Made by a program: the position numbers and the translations under genes. From Micavibrio_C sp046294845 (GTDB lineage Bacteria; Pseudomonadota; Alphaproteobacteria; Micavibrionales; Micavibrionaceae), in the NCBI GenBank assembly GCA_046294845.1, contig JBKBNU010000001.1, positions 1,550,001-1,614,000 on the forward strand: a DNA stretch of 64,000 bases. The letters run 5' to 3'. The notes beneath the pieces were generated by a model that saw nothing but the letters and a program-made list of their open reading frames with translations, searched no databases and had not been told where the DNA came from. This document shows positions 43,299 through 53,174 of the stretch, in pieces (position 1 is the stretch's first letter; every line of letters begins with the position of its first letter).

Positions 43299-44675
43299 CT
43301 AGAACAGATCAACCTGCGTCATGAACAACTGCTCTACCCTCTTTGCCTGCAAAGCCGAGGTTGCAACAATGACATGATCATGAGCCTTGATAACCAGGTC
43401 TTCATCAAGCGGGATAATTTTAGAGTCTCTGATGACAGCACAGATACGTATATCATCAGGAAGATCAAGGTCCTCCAGTGATTTATTCGTCATGAAAGAC
43501 GCTTCGGATGTCTCGGCCTCGATAATCTCCGCAGAACCATCACCCAGCGTGTGTAGGGCCTTGATACGGCCACGTCTGACATAGCGCATAATTCTAGAAA
43601 CAGTCGAGGAGCGCGGAGAAACCAGTGCATCAATCCCCAAAGGAATAAGCAGGGATGTATAGGAGGTTCCGTTAATCAGGGCTATAGCCCCTTTGGCCCC
43701 CGCCTGCTTTGCCAGAACTGCCGCCAAAATATTGGATTCATCGTTATTGGTGACGGTGATGGCCGTATCAGCCTGACTGATATTGGCTTCAGCCATCAAA
43801 TCTTTATTGATGGCATCACCATGCAAGACTGTAGCCTTTGGCAGGTTGGTTGCCAAAAACATGGCGCGATCTTTGTTGCATTCAATAATCTTCATATTGA
43901 TTTGCGGGTATTCCGTCATCAGCTTACGGGCAAGGTAGAATCCTACATTGCCGCCACCGATCAGAACAATATTGCGGGGCTGGGTTTCTTCATGGCCAAA
44001 GGCGGCCAAGGCTCTATGAATTTGCAACGGATCAATAAAGAAGAAGACCTCATCGCCCGCCTCCAGTTTACTCTCATCGTTCGGAATAAAAATACTTCCC
44101 TGACGGTTAATGGCCCCGATCGTCATGACAAGATCAGGGAAAAGATTGCTTATTTGGTTAATCTGAATATTTATAACGGGGCATCGCACGGGGATTGTTA
44201 CGCCGATTAAATAAAGATGCCCGTCACCCAGCAGGGCTACGTTGGTGGTGCCGGGAACGATCAAGCGCTGCACGATTGAATTGGCGACTTCAATCTCGGG
44301 CGAAATAATCACGTCAATCGGCATATGTGTCCGGCTGAACAGGTTTGACCACGCCGGATCGAGATAACTCTGGTTACGGATGCGCGCGATTTTCTTGGGT
44401 ACATTGAACAGGGAGTGTGCAACCTGACAGGTCAGCATATTCACTTCATCGGAATTGGTAACGGCAATGACCATGTCGGCATCGTTAGCGCCAGCCGAGG
44501 ATAAAATATCGGGGTTGGAGGCCTGCCCCAGCATACAACGCGCATCAATTTCGTTATTGGCCTGGGCAATCTTCTCGGGATCGCTATCAATCAGGGTTAC
44601 GTCGTTGTTGTCGCGCGAAAGATAGGCCGCGATGCTCAAGCCGACTTGTCCTGCTCCACAAATAACTACACGCAT
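43299..44675 (-). CDS. trkA: Trk potassium uptake regulator TrkA
   Basis: 458 residues, two RCK units each of TrkA-N plus TrkA-C. The Rossmann NAD(H) motif GAGQVGLSIAAYL opens the protein, and GGGNVGFYLARKL opens the second unit near 235. Gates the TrkH K+ channel from the cytoplasmic face; no trkH is in this window. Located after ntrX as in other alphaproteobacteria, with a 15-base gap. Confidence 0.95.
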   Translation of the reverse strand: MRVVICGAGQVGLSIAAYLSRDNNDVTLIDSDPEKIAQANNEIDARCMLGQASNPDILSSAGANDADMVIAVTNSDEVNMLTCQVAHSLFNVPKKIARIRNQSYLDPAWSNLFSRTHMPIDVIISPEIEVANSIVQRLIVPGTTNVALLGDGHLYLIGVTIPVRCPVINIQINQISNLFPDLVMTIGAINRQGSIFIPNDESKLEAGDEVFFFIDPLQIHRALAAFGHEETQPRNIVLIGGGNVGFYLARKLMTEYPQINMKIIECNKDRAMFLATNLPKATVLHGDAINKDLMAEANISQADTAITVTNNDESNILAAVLAKQAGAKGAIALINGTSYTSLLIPLGIDALVSPRSSTVSRIMRYVRRGRIKALHTLGDGSAEIIEAETSEASFMTNKSLEDLDLPDDIRICAVIRDSKIIPLDEDLVIKAHDHVIVATSALQAKRVEQLFMTQVDLF

Positions 44676-44690
44676 GATGGTAAATCCGGT

Positions 44691-46157
44691 CTAGGCGGTT
44701 ATACGGACAGGCGAATCACCTTCGCTATCCACATTATCGCTATCATATTGCTTGGTGTTGGTTGAAATGCCAAGTTGTTTTAATTTGCGGTGCAGGGCAG
44801 CCCTTTCCATCCCTACAAACTGGGATGTTTTGGAAATATTGCCTCCGAAACGTCTGAGTTGTGATGCCAAATATTCCTTTTCAAATATCTCGCGCGCCTC
44901 TCTTAAGGGCACGGCCATAAAGTTGGCCTGCAATCCCTGTTCCGTCTGTGTGGCGTCTATTTGGCCTACACGAACAGGCAATATCTCCGCGGGCAGATGT
45001 TCAGCCTGAATGATTCCATCGGCCACAGCGCCACTGGCCATAATCATAATACGCTCTGTTACGTTCTTGAGCTGGCGGATATTGCCTGGCCATGGACAAG
45101 ATTGCAGGGCAATCATCGCCCCTTCCGAGAATTTTACCATCGGCATACCCGATTGCAGGGCATAAGCTCGGCTAAAGTATTCAACCAGTTGGGGAATATC
45201 TTCCGGATGATCGCGCAGAGGCGGCATATCAAGAGGCACAACGTTCAGGCGATAAAATAAATCCTGACGGAAGGATCCTGACTTGATGGCCTCTTCCAGA
45301 TTGCGGTTTGTGGAACTGATGATCCGAACATCGGCTTCAATCAATTCCTTTCCACCCAAGCGCTGGAATTTTTGTTCCTGCAATACCCTGACAATTTTTC
45401 CTTGGGTTTCGAGCGGCATATCGGCCACTTCATCAAGGAGAAGTGTCCCTGTATGGGCACGCTCCAGAACACCTGCCTTGGCGTTCTCGCCCATAACGCC
45501 TTCTTCGTTACCGAATAATTCCATTTCAAGACGTTCAGGCAACAATGTTGCGCAGTTCAAAATCATAAATGGCCCTTGGGCACGCTGGGATTGCTTATGC
45601 AACATCCGTGCAGCAAGATCTTTTCCTGTACCGGCTTCGCCCGTCAGCAATACACGGCTACTGGTGGCGGCCACACGCGCAATCGATTGCTTAAGATTGG
45701 CAATCAGGTTCGATTTCCCGATCAGATCCGATGGTCCTTCTGCCTTTTCCCGCAGTTTAAGGTTTTCTTTTTTAAGGTCAGCGGATTCAAGTGCCCGCTC
45801 AACCATCAAAATCAAGCGGTCTGTCTTAAACGGTTTTTCGATGAAATCATAAGCACCGTTGCGAATAGCCGTAACCGCTGTTTCAATCGTGCCGTGACCG
45901 CTAATCATAATCACAGGCAGCATAGGATATTGTGCCTTGATATTTTCAAGGATCTTGAGGCCATCATGTTCACTATATTGTAGCCAGATGTCCAAAATGA
46001 CGAGGTCGGGAACACGCTCGGAAACTTTTTCGTAAGCATGCTTGGCGTTGCCCGCTTGACGGATGACATAGCCTTCATCTTCAAGGATACCCTGAATCAG
46101 ATTTCTGATATCTGATTCATCATCAACAATCAGAATGTCGGATGTTTTCTTCGCCAT
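44691..46157 (-). CDS. ntrX: response regulator NtrX
   Basis: 488 residues from ATG 46157 (one base after the ntrY stop; the longer frame to 46199 runs into ntrY). Receiver domain with VDDESDI and phospho-Asp in VILDIWL. AAA+ domain with Walker A GEAGTGKD and Walker B LLLDEVADMP. A Fis-type HTH follows (GNISKTSQFVGMERAALHRK). The loop that should read GAFTGA, which contacts sigma54, reads GVMGEN after LFGNEE, so classical sigma54 activation is unlikely. Partner of NtrY; the pair controls nitrogen and redox genes in relatives. Confidence 0.94.
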   Translation of the reverse strand: MAKKTSDILIVDDESDIRNLIQGILEDEGYVIRQAGNAKHAYEKVSERVPDLVILDIWLQYSEHDGLKILENIKAQYPMLPVIMISGHGTIETAVTAIRNGAYDFIEKPFKTDRLILMVERALESADLKKENLKLREKAEGPSDLIGKSNLIANLKQSIARVAATSSRVLLTGEAGTGKDLAARMLHKQSQRAQGPFMILNCATLLPERLEMELFGNEEGVMGENAKAGVLERAHTGTLLLDEVADMPLETQGKIVRVLQEQKFQRLGGKELIEADVRIISSTNRNLEEAIKSGSFRQDLFYRLNVVPLDMPPLRDHPEDIPQLVEYFSRAYALQSGMPMVKFSEGAMIALQSCPWPGNIRQLKNVTERIMIMASGAVADGIIQAEHLPAEILPVRVGQIDATQTEQGLQANFMAVPLREAREIFEKEYLASQLRRFGGNISKTSQFVGMERAALHRKLKQLGISTNTKQYDSDNVDSEGDSPVRITA

Positions 46158-46158
46158 A

Positions 46159-48498
46159 TCAAGCCACCTGCTTTTTAGGAGATGTTTGCACGCCTGCATT
46201 TGTCAAAGGCAGCACCAGTGACACACAAGCCCCACCCAGATCTTTCCAGCCCGCCATGGATTTAATGCCATCTGTTGTACCCAGTATCAGAGAACCTTTA
46301 TGGTCTTCCATAATCTTTTTAACAATAGCCAGCCCCAAACCCGTGCCGGTTTCGCGGGTCGTAACGTAAGGCTCTGTCAGGCGACCAGTGTCCCCTTCTT
46401 TGGGGAACCCGAGGCCGTTATCAATAACTGTAATAACGACTTCATCATTCTGGCCACGCCTGGACAACAGAATATGGAGATGGCCCTTCACGGCCTCTTG
46501 TTCCTTGCGGGCCTGCACGGAATCAAGAGCATTCTGGATAATGTTTGTAAATGCTTGTCTGATTTGCTGTTCATCAAATTCAATAAATAGTTGGCCACAA
46601 TTATCAAGAGCGCATTCATAAGTGAAATCAACGTCAGGGTGAGCCTGCTTCCTCAAGGTTAGCATTTCACGAACCGGACCAATAATATCACCGTTCTTGA
46701 ATACAGGCAGCGGCATACGTGCGAAAGCTGAAAACTCATTAACCATTCGGCCAATATCTTCAACATGATGGATGATCGTATCGGTACATTGTGCGAAGAT
46801 TTCGGGGTCTTCGTGAATCTGTTTTAAATATTTGCGCTTCAGACGCTCGGCTGAAAGCTGGATGGGAGTCAGCGGATTCTTGATTTCATGGGCGATACGA
46901 CGGGCAACATCAGCCCAAGCCGCCTTGCGTTGTGCTGATTGCAACTCGGTAATATCATCGAATGTCAGAACAGCGCCTATATTCTCTTCGCCTATCATCT
47001 CGATGGCGATGCGTACGAGCAAAGTACGGTGAGACTCGTCGGCTGTAATATAGGGTATTTCATCTTGTGTAATTTTACCTGGACGGCTGCGGGCATTTTC
47101 TAGCAAAGCCAGAACACTCGGCAAGGTGTCTTCGATATTGCTGCCTGCCAGATCTTCAGGTCTTTTGTCGAAGATTTCACCAGCCGAGAAATTGGCAATT
47201 GTGATTTTGCCCGTATTGTCCACGCCGATCACACCTGAAGACACACCGGCCAAAACGGTTTCCGTGAAGCGGCGGCGCTGATCAAGTTGGCGGTTGGCCG
47301 TCAGAAGCTCTGTACGCTGTTCTTCAATCTGGCTCGTCATGCGGTTAAAGGCGCGCGCCAGATGGTCAAATTCATCACCACGTTCAAAAGAATCAACGCG
47401 GGCTGTCAAATCACCTGCCCTGATGCGGTCGGCAGCAGTGGTCAGGGCCGCTATCGGCGAAACCAGATAGCGGGCAAAAAGCAATCCGCCCCACATCGCC
47501 GCCAGTAGTAGCACCAAAGCCACAACAACAAAGATCAGCGTCAGCTTGATTTGCAGATCAGAATATTGCCGTTCCAGTTGTTTATAGGCAGCTACAGCCT
47601 GCTTGGTATCAGTCAGGTGGCGCAGCACCGCTGAATCAACCATACGCCCCACAAACAGGTAACTATCGAGATAATTATTCAGTTTTACAAAGGCTCGGAT
47701 ACGTTCATCGTCATCATTATCAACCAGAATGACATCGCCCAGATCGGCGCTGTCATATAAGGATTGAGGTATGGTTTCAAACGAAAGCGTAAAGGTAAAG
47801 CCCGCTTCTGCAATCAATTTGCCCGAACCGTCAACAACCATGGCTTCCGAGAGGTTGCGCATGAAAAGCTGGGTCTTCATCATGCGCTCAAACGCTTCTC
47901 TGTTCATGCTCAGAACAGGGGCTTGGCGGTCAAGGTCATTGGCCATAGCCAGAATATCGGCACGGATCACTTGCTGGTGTTCTCTCAGATAGGCTGTTGC
48001 CACAGCTTCTGATTCATTGACCGCTGTGCGGATACGGTCGCTGAACCATGTCTGCACCCCGTAATAGAGAAACACAGCCGAGAAAATCGTCATGATAAAG
48101 GCTGGTAGTGCCGCAATCAGGCTGAAAGTGAAGGCAAGCTTGGTATGGAGGCGTGATCCGGCAAGGCCGCGTTTGTGTCCCGTCCAGACTGCCATGATAC
48201 GGCGGCCAATAACGACCATCAGCATCATCAAGAGAATAAGATCAAGGTTCAGCAGCCACAGAACCAATCCGGTATCATTACCAAACGGTGGCAATTCGGC
48301 GAGTGCCATATAGGTCAGGATACCACTGGCCAGCGCCATGACGATGAGAACCAGAGCAAAACCGCTCGACCACATACTGTTGCGCGGATGCCACAGTCGT
48401 TGCATCAGGCCCTTGAGCGCTGTGCTTAAATCACCTGACTGCGAAGTTGCGGGCACTGGTTGTTTATCCTGAAAAATGAATGATTTGACTTTATACAA
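46159..48498 (-). CDS. ntrY: sensor histidine kinase NtrY
   Basis: 779 residues. Three hydrophobic helices near the N-terminus (about 43-66, 78-100 and 122-150), a periplasmic part to about 310, a further membrane helix (about 318-345), HAMP, PAS (about 410-510), HisKA with His in RRIAHEIKNPLTPIQ, and HATPase with NALDS, DNGLGFPKE and GTGLGLAIVKKI. Autophosphorylates and passes phosphate to NtrX. Transcribed first in the ntrY-ntrX-trkA run and divergent from ispDF with 41 bases between starts. Confidence 0.94.
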   Translation of the reverse strand: MYKVKSFIFQDKQPVPATSQSGDLSTALKGLMQRLWHPRNSMWSSGFALVLIVMALASGILTYMALAELPPFGNDTGLVLWLLNLDLILLMMLMVVIGRRIMAVWTGHKRGLAGSRLHTKLAFTFSLIAALPAFIMTIFSAVFLYYGVQTWFSDRIRTAVNESEAVATAYLREHQQVIRADILAMANDLDRQAPVLSMNREAFERMMKTQLFMRNLSEAMVVDGSGKLIAEAGFTFTLSFETIPQSLYDSADLGDVILVDNDDDERIRAFVKLNNYLDSYLFVGRMVDSAVLRHLTDTKQAVAAYKQLERQYSDLQIKLTLIFVVVALVLLLAAMWGGLLFARYLVSPIAALTTAADRIRAGDLTARVDSFERGDEFDHLARAFNRMTSQIEEQRTELLTANRQLDQRRRFTETVLAGVSSGVIGVDNTGKITIANFSAGEIFDKRPEDLAGSNIEDTLPSVLALLENARSRPGKITQDEIPYITADESHRTLLVRIAIEMIGEENIGAVLTFDDITELQSAQRKAAWADVARRIAHEIKNPLTPIQLSAERLKRKYLKQIHEDPEIFAQCTDTIIHHVEDIGRMVNEFSAFARMPLPVFKNGDIIGPVREMLTLRKQAHPDVDFTYECALDNCGQLFIEFDEQQIRQAFTNIIQNALDSVQARKEQEAVKGHLHILLSRRGQNDEVVITVIDNGLGFPKEGDTGRLTEPYVTTRETGTGLGLAIVKKIMEDHKGSLILGTTDGIKSMAGWKDLGGACVSLVLPLTNAGVQTSPKKQVA

Positions 48499-48539
48499 CT
48501 GTCCTACTATCCAAAATTACGGATAGATACGCAACCTAT

Positions 48540-49721
48540 ATGACTATGGAAAACATTTCAACCTCTGAACCTCTGGACTGCCACGTTTTGATCGTAGCGG
48601 GCGGTCAAGGATTGCGGCTGGGCGGCGACCTGCCCAAGCAATATCAAAAAATTGGATATAATATTGTTTTAAAACAAACTATTATAGCATTTTCTTCATG
48701 TAAAGAATTAAGGGTAGCCATTCACCCCTCGCACGAGGCTCTGTACAGGGCGGCTGTCCCCGATTTGCCCTATCTGCTGCCTCCTGTGATGGGCGGAGAC
48801 GAGCGTATGGATAGCGTCCGCAACGGGCTGAAGGCGTTTTCAGGGGAAATAGGGCCGGATGATATCATTCTGATTCACGATGCCGCCCGCCCCTTTGTTA
48901 GTCCGGATGATATCCGCAGGCTTGTGGCTGTTGCCAAGAAAACAGGCGCCGCCACTTTGGCCTCACCTGTCAGCGATACCTTAAGACATCAGGATGGTCA
49001 TACAGTCGATCGTAAGGGCCTATGGTCTATCCAGACCCCCCAAGCTTTCCGCTATGGTCTGATTTGCGAAGCACATGAAAAAGCACAAGCTGGCGTGACA
49101 TATACAGACGACAGCTCTATGGTAGCGGCTTTAGGGCATCAGGTTGAATTTGTTACCGGCTCGCGCATGAATTTTAAAATCACCACAGCGGAAGATATGG
49201 CTTTTGCACAGATGTTAGCTGTCAATTCATATGAAACACGTACAGGTTATGGCTATGATGTTCACGCCTTCAAGGATGAGCCTGCCGAATTTATCCGTCT
49301 GTGCGGGGTTGATGTTCCCCATACAAGGAAAATAGATGCCCATTCCGATGGTGATGTAGCGCTGCATGCCCTGACTGATGCGCTTCTTTCCACAATTGCC
49401 GCGGGTGATATAGGTACGCATTTTCCTCCATCTGATCCGCAATGGAAAAATGCCGATAGCTGCACCTTCCTGCGCCATGCCATGCGTATGATTACAGATA
49501 GGGGTGGCCGTGTCCTACTGCTTGATGTCACCATGATTTGCGAGCGGCCCAAAATTGGCCCTTACCGTGAAGCCATGCAAAGCAAGCTCTCGGAAGTCAC
49601 GGGCCTTTCAACAGACCGGATCAGCATTAAAGCCACCACCAGCGAGAAACTGGGCTTCACGGGTCGTGAAGAAGGTATTGTCGCACAAGCGGTGGCTACT
49701 GTGGAGTTTCCTCGTTCATGA
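48540..49721 (+). CDS. ispDF: bifunctional IspD-IspF enzyme
   Basis: 393 residues, fusion of 2-C-methyl-D-erythritol 4-phosphate cytidylyltransferase (about 12-225, with VAGGQGLRLGGDLPKQY, HDAARPFV and SIQTPQAFRY) and 2-C-methyl-D-erythritol 2,4-cyclodiphosphate synthase (about 236-393, with GYGYDVHAF, HSDGDVALHALTDALL and TSEKLGFTGREEGI). The enzymes carry out steps 3 and 5 of the MEP isoprenoid pathway. The fused form is common in alphaproteobacteria. Overlaps pgpA by ATGA. ATG 48546 is an alternative start. Confidence 0.96.
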   Translation: MTMENISTSEPLDCHVLIVAGGQGLRLGGDLPKQYQKIGYNIVLKQTIIAFSSCKELRVAIHPSHEALYRAAVPDLPYLLPPVMGGDERMDSVRNGLKAFSGEIGPDDIILIHDAARPFVSPDDIRRLVAVAKKTGAATLASPVSDTLRHQDGHTVDRKGLWSIQTPQAFRYGLICEAHEKAQAGVTYTDDSSMVAALGHQVEFVTGSRMNFKITTAEDMAFAQMLAVNSYETRTGYGYDVHAFKDEPAEFIRLCGVDVPHTRKIDAHSDGDVALHALTDALLSTIAAGDIGTHFPPSDPQWKNADSCTFLRHAMRMITDRGGRVLLLDVTMICERPKIGPYREAMQSKLSEVTGLSTDRISIKATTSEKLGFTGREEGIVAQAVATVEFPRS

Positions 49722-50194
49722 ACCCGAAAATAAACTTTAAAGATCCGGCAATCTGGCTTGCCACATGGTTTGGTTGCGGACTGATGAAGCCTGCTTCCGG
49801 AACATGGGGCACGGTGGGTGCCCTGCCTTTTGGTATTTTGATTGTGGCCTTTGGCGGGTTTTGGCCATTATGCGCGGCGATTATAGCTGTTTGCCTTGTC
49901 GGGCACTGGGCCGCCGGAAAATTTGAAGAACAATCCGGCGAACATGATAACGGTGCAATTGTTATTGATGAAGTGGCCGGAATGTGGATTGCCCTCCTCC
50001 CCGCGGGTTTGAGTATCCCCCATGTTTTGGCAGCATTTGTATTGTTCCGCTTTTTTGATATTCTGAAGCCGTGGCCGATATCATGGGCTGATCAGAAACT
50101 GCCAGGGGCACTTGGCGTTATGGTCGATGATATCATCGCCGGAATATTTGCTGCCCTCATAATCACAGGAGCCCATTTTGCAGGACTTGGTTGA
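49718..50194 (+). CDS. pgpA: phosphatidylglycerophosphatase A
   Basis: 158 residues with about four hydrophobic segments. The PgpA motif set is present: ATWFGCGLMKPASGTWGT, DEVAGMW and FRFFDILKPWPI followed by DDIIAGI. Removes phosphate from phosphatidylglycerophosphate to make phosphatidylglycerol in the inner membrane. Overlaps ispDF by four bases and pncC by 17, so the run is translationally coupled. Confidence 0.94.
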   Translation: MNPKINFKDPAIWLATWFGCGLMKPASGTWGTVGALPFGILIVAFGGFWPLCAAIIAVCLVGHWAAGKFEEQSGEHDNGAIVIDEVAGMWIALLPAGLSIPHVLAAFVLFRFFDILKPWPISWADQKLPGALGVMVDDIIAGIFAALIITGAHFAGLG

Positions 50195-50660
50195 GACATT
50201 AAGCGAAAAAATGAAAGCTCTGGGGTTGATGCTGGCCACAGCCGAGTCGTGCACAGGCGGGATGATTGCCACTGCCATGACGGAACGACCCGGATCATCC
50301 GATGTATTTGAACGTGGTTTTGTAACCTATTCCAATGAAGCCAAGCAGGAATTATTAGGCGTCCCGAAAGATACCTTGCTGAAGCATGGGGCTGTAAGCC
50401 CGCAAGTAGCAACCGCTATGGTCAAAGGGGCTCTTGCCCATAGTCGCGCAGAAATAGCACTGTCAGTGACAGGAATTGCAGGCCCTGGTGGGGGAACTGA
50501 TAAAAAACCTGTCGGGTTGGTTTATATCGGCTTTGGTGACAAATCGGGTCTTACCGAAATTGCTGAACATCACTTTAGTGGTGACCGTCAAAGCGTACGT
50601 CAGCAAACAGCCGAAGCCGCCCTCAAACATCTTATCAAATTCGTCGATAATCTACCGTGA
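50178..50660 (+). CDS. pncC: nicotinamide-nucleotide amidase (CinA C-terminal domain)
   Basis: 160 residues, the stand-alone CinA/PncC domain that deamidates NMN to nicotinic acid mononucleotide. Motifs: AESCTGGMIA with the catalytic Ser region, RGFVTYSNEAK and VTGIAGPGGGT. It begins with TTG (AGGAG at 50167-50171), inside the end of pgpA. The N-terminal MoCF domain of full CinA is absent. The next gene starts in its stop (GTGA). Confidence 0.94.
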   Translation: MQDLVETLSEKMKALGLMLATAESCTGGMIATAMTERPGSSDVFERGFVTYSNEAKQELLGVPKDTLLKHGAVSPQVATAMVKGALAHSRAEIALSVTGIAGPGGGTDKKPVGLVYIGFGDKSGLTEIAEHHFSGDRQSVRQQTAEAALKHLIKFVDNLP

Positions 50661-51655
50661 CAGAAAAAATAGCTTTTATCTCGTCTGCTGACAGCCGTTA
50701 TTATCCTTTGCTGCGTGAATGGATACATTCCTTGCGTTGCTTCAGGGAAGCCAAAGATATGGATATCTGCATCATGGATGCAGGCATGACCGAGGAACAG
50801 ATTGAAAATCTGACGCCGCACGTTACAAAAATTGTCAAACCTGACTGGCCCTTTCCAATTCCTGCATACAAAGTTAGAAGGAAAGAATATCTGAAAGCTT
50901 GTATTGCCCGCCCGTTTATTCCTGATCTTTTCCCGGGCTATGATCTTTATTTCTGGATGGATTCGGATACATGGGTCCAGAACTGGGAAGCGATTGATTT
51001 GTTCCTGCAAGGGGGCCGCCGTCATAAAATTACACTGACAGGTCAGGCCGACCGCGCCTATCCACGCCAGCTGCGTGTGAAATGGCTCGGGAATATTCCT
51101 CTTAAAATTCGCGGCTTCTATGCCAATAATATTGGCCGTGCCTTTGGCAAAAAGCTTGCGCGGGAATTGCTACCCTATCACGTTTTGTTGGCGGGAGCTT
51201 TCTGCCTGCATCGTGACGCTCCACACTGGAAGCGCTGGCAAGAGCTGGTACAAAAAGCTTGCCGCAAGGGTAAAATTTTTACAGCAGAACAAGCCTCGCT
51301 CGGCGTGCTTTGCTACAAGGAAAAATTTTCATTTGAATTGTTGCCTGCATGGTGTCACTGGCTTTGTGAGGTTCCTGCTGTATGGGATGAAGAAAACAAG
51401 AAATTTGTCGAGCCGTTCCTGCCTCATAAAACAATTGGTATCCTGCACCTTTCCGGTGTCGATGAAATGCGCGAGGACCGTTCGGCAGGCATGAATTTCA
51501 AAACACTGAATGGAGAAGAGCTTTATCTGTCCTACCGCTACCCCCGTTTTGATGGAGATTCAGATGAGATTGTTTCAAATGAGCCTGAAATGTATGACCG
51601 GACCATCCGCATCAATATCAACAATCAGTACCTAGAAGGTAAATCTCGGCGTTAG
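50657..51655 (+). CDS. putative GT-A-fold glycosyltransferase
   Basis: 332 residues, probably cytosolic (no signal peptide). A DxD motif for metal-bound nucleotide sugar is at Asp102-x-Asp104 in YFWMDSDTW. The opening KIAFISSADSRYYPLLREW and the C-terminal HKTIGILHLSG resemble GT8-like enzymes. Donor and acceptor unknown. GTG start overlaps the pncC stop, so translation is coupled to pncC. Converges with ratA, with a four-base overlap at the ends. Confidence 0.75.
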   Translation: MTEKIAFISSADSRYYPLLREWIHSLRCFREAKDMDICIMDAGMTEEQIENLTPHVTKIVKPDWPFPIPAYKVRRKEYLKACIARPFIPDLFPGYDLYFWMDSDTWVQNWEAIDLFLQGGRRHKITLTGQADRAYPRQLRVKWLGNIPLKIRGFYANNIGRAFGKKLARELLPYHVLLAGAFCLHRDAPHWKRWQELVQKACRKGKIFTAEQASLGVLCYKEKFSFELLPAWCHWLCEVPAVWDEENKKFVEPFLPHKTIGILHLSGVDEMREDRSAGMNFKTLNGEELYLSYRYPRFDGDSDEIVSNEPEMYDRTIRININNQYLEGKSRR

Positions 51656-52101
51656 AATTGCGCGCTTTTATTACCGTATAGATCGCGGGCGCGGGCTTCA
51701 AAGGCCCCCACCATGCGTTTAACGGCCTCTTCAAAGAAAACCGCAATCAGTTTTTGCAACACAGGATTTCTAAATTCAAAATCTACATAGAAATCAATCG
51801 TACAACTGCCATCAGGCTCTGGTAAAAACCGCCAATGGTTCGAAAGGTGCTTCATCGGGCCGGAAAGATATTCCACATGGATATGATCGGGGCGCAAGGC
51901 TGTTACACGCGAACCGAATTTTTCCCGAACCATTTTATAGCCGATTACCAAATCAGCATAAAAGACATTACCTTCCCTTTTATTTATACGGCTAGCCATA
52001 CACCAGGGAAGAAATTCGGGATAACGATCAACCGCCGCGACCAGATCATACATCTGCTCCGGTGTATAGGGCATTTTCCGGCATTCGGCATGTGTGGGCA
52101 T
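51652..52101 (-). CDS. RatA/Coq10-type START-domain protein
   Basis: 149 residues, the polyketide-cyclase/Coq10 fold: YTPEQMYDLVAAVDRYPEFLPWC, SGPMKHLSNHWRF and DFYVDFEFRNPVLQ. Annotated elsewhere as ribosome-association toxin RatA or as a ubiquinone-binding Coq10 homologue; next to lipA it is more likely a coenzyme Q chaperone. No RatB-like partner is adjacent. Starts nine bases after the lipA stop. Confidence 0.88.
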   Translation of the reverse strand: MPTHAECRKMPYTPEQMYDLVAAVDRYPEFLPWCMASRINKREGNVFYADLVIGYKMVREKFGSRVTALRPDHIHVEYLSGPMKHLSNHWRFLPEPDGSCTIDFYVDFEFRNPVLQKLIAVFFEEAVKRMVGAFEARARDLYGNKSAQF

Positions 52102-52110
52102 AATATAGGG

Positions 52111-53094
52111 CTACTCTGCGGCAGAGATATCTTTACCTGATACTTCTGCCATTTTGGCTTCGCGGGCAGCACGTAAACGGGCAAAGTCATCACCGGCGTG
52201 ATGGCTGGAGCGGGTCAGCGGGGAGGCTGATACCATAAGGAATCCTTTAGCACGCGCCATTTTTTCCAATTGCTCGAATTCCTCAGGTGTCCAGAAATGC
52301 ATAACAGGCGCGTGTTTCGGGGTTGGCTGCAGATACTGGCCAATCGTAATAAAATCAATGTCGGCGGCGCGCATATCGTCCATGACTTGTGCAACTTCTT
52401 CCTTTGTTTCACCCAAGCCCACCATCAGGCCTGATTTGGTGAAGATCGACGGATCGACCTCCTTCACGCGCTGCAGCAAACGCAAAGAGCGGAAATAGCG
52501 CGCCCCCGGACGAATAGTCGGGTAAAGGCGCGGCACAGTTTCAAGATTATGATTGAAGACATCGGGTTTGGCTTTGGTAACGGCATCAATGTCTTCAATG
52601 CTGCCACGGAAATCACCGGGTAAAATTTCAATGGTAGTCTCAGGGGATTTAAAGCGGATAGCACCGATTGTCTTTACAAAATGCTCGGCACCGCTATCGG
52701 ACAGATCGTCACGATCAACCGATGTTACCACAACGTGCTTAAGGCCCATCTTCTCGACCGCTACACCAACGCGCAACGGTTCCATCTTGTCGAGCTCCTG
52801 CGGCTTTCCTGTTGCCACATTGCAAAATGAACACGCGCGTGTACAAACTTCGCCCATGATCATGAAAGTGGCGTGTTGCTTTTCCCAGCACTCGCCGATG
52901 TTCGGGCAGCCCGCTTCTTCACAAACTGTTGTCAGTTTCAGGGAATGAACGACCTCGCGGGTGTTATGATAGAGTTTCCCTTGTGGGGCGCGCACACGAA
53001 TCCATTCCGGCTTTTTCCCCATCGGACGATCGGGATTTTTTTGCTTTTCGGGATGGCGTTTAGCCTTGTCTAAAAGTTCAGGATTATAGGTCAT
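52111..53094 (-). CDS. lipA: lipoyl synthase
   Basis: 327 residues, radical SAM enzyme that inserts two sulfurs into protein-bound octanoyl chains. Auxiliary cluster Cys58, Cys63, Cys69 (CEEAGCPNIGEC) and SAM cluster Cys84, Cys88, Cys91 (CTRACSFC). The closing serine ligand is in the C-terminal RSSHHAGDDF. Likely one unit with ratA. Confidence 0.97.
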   Translation of the reverse strand: MTYNPELLDKAKRHPEKQKNPDRPMGKKPEWIRVRAPQGKLYHNTREVVHSLKLTTVCEEAGCPNIGECWEKQHATFMIMGEVCTRACSFCNVATGKPQELDKMEPLRVGVAVEKMGLKHVVVTSVDRDDLSDSGAEHFVKTIGAIRFKSPETTIEILPGDFRGSIEDIDAVTKAKPDVFNHNLETVPRLYPTIRPGARYFRSLRLLQRVKEVDPSIFTKSGLMVGLGETKEEVAQVMDDMRAADIDFITIGQYLQPTPKHAPVMHFWTPEEFEQLEKMARAKGFLMVSASPLTRSSHHAGDDFARLRAAREAKMAEVSGKDISAAE

Positions 53095-53174
53095 GGCAGC
53101 AATCTAGCGGGTCCACATAAAATATACAGGAGATTAATCAGAAAATTCCCAGATTTTCAATAATTTTAGTCTGA

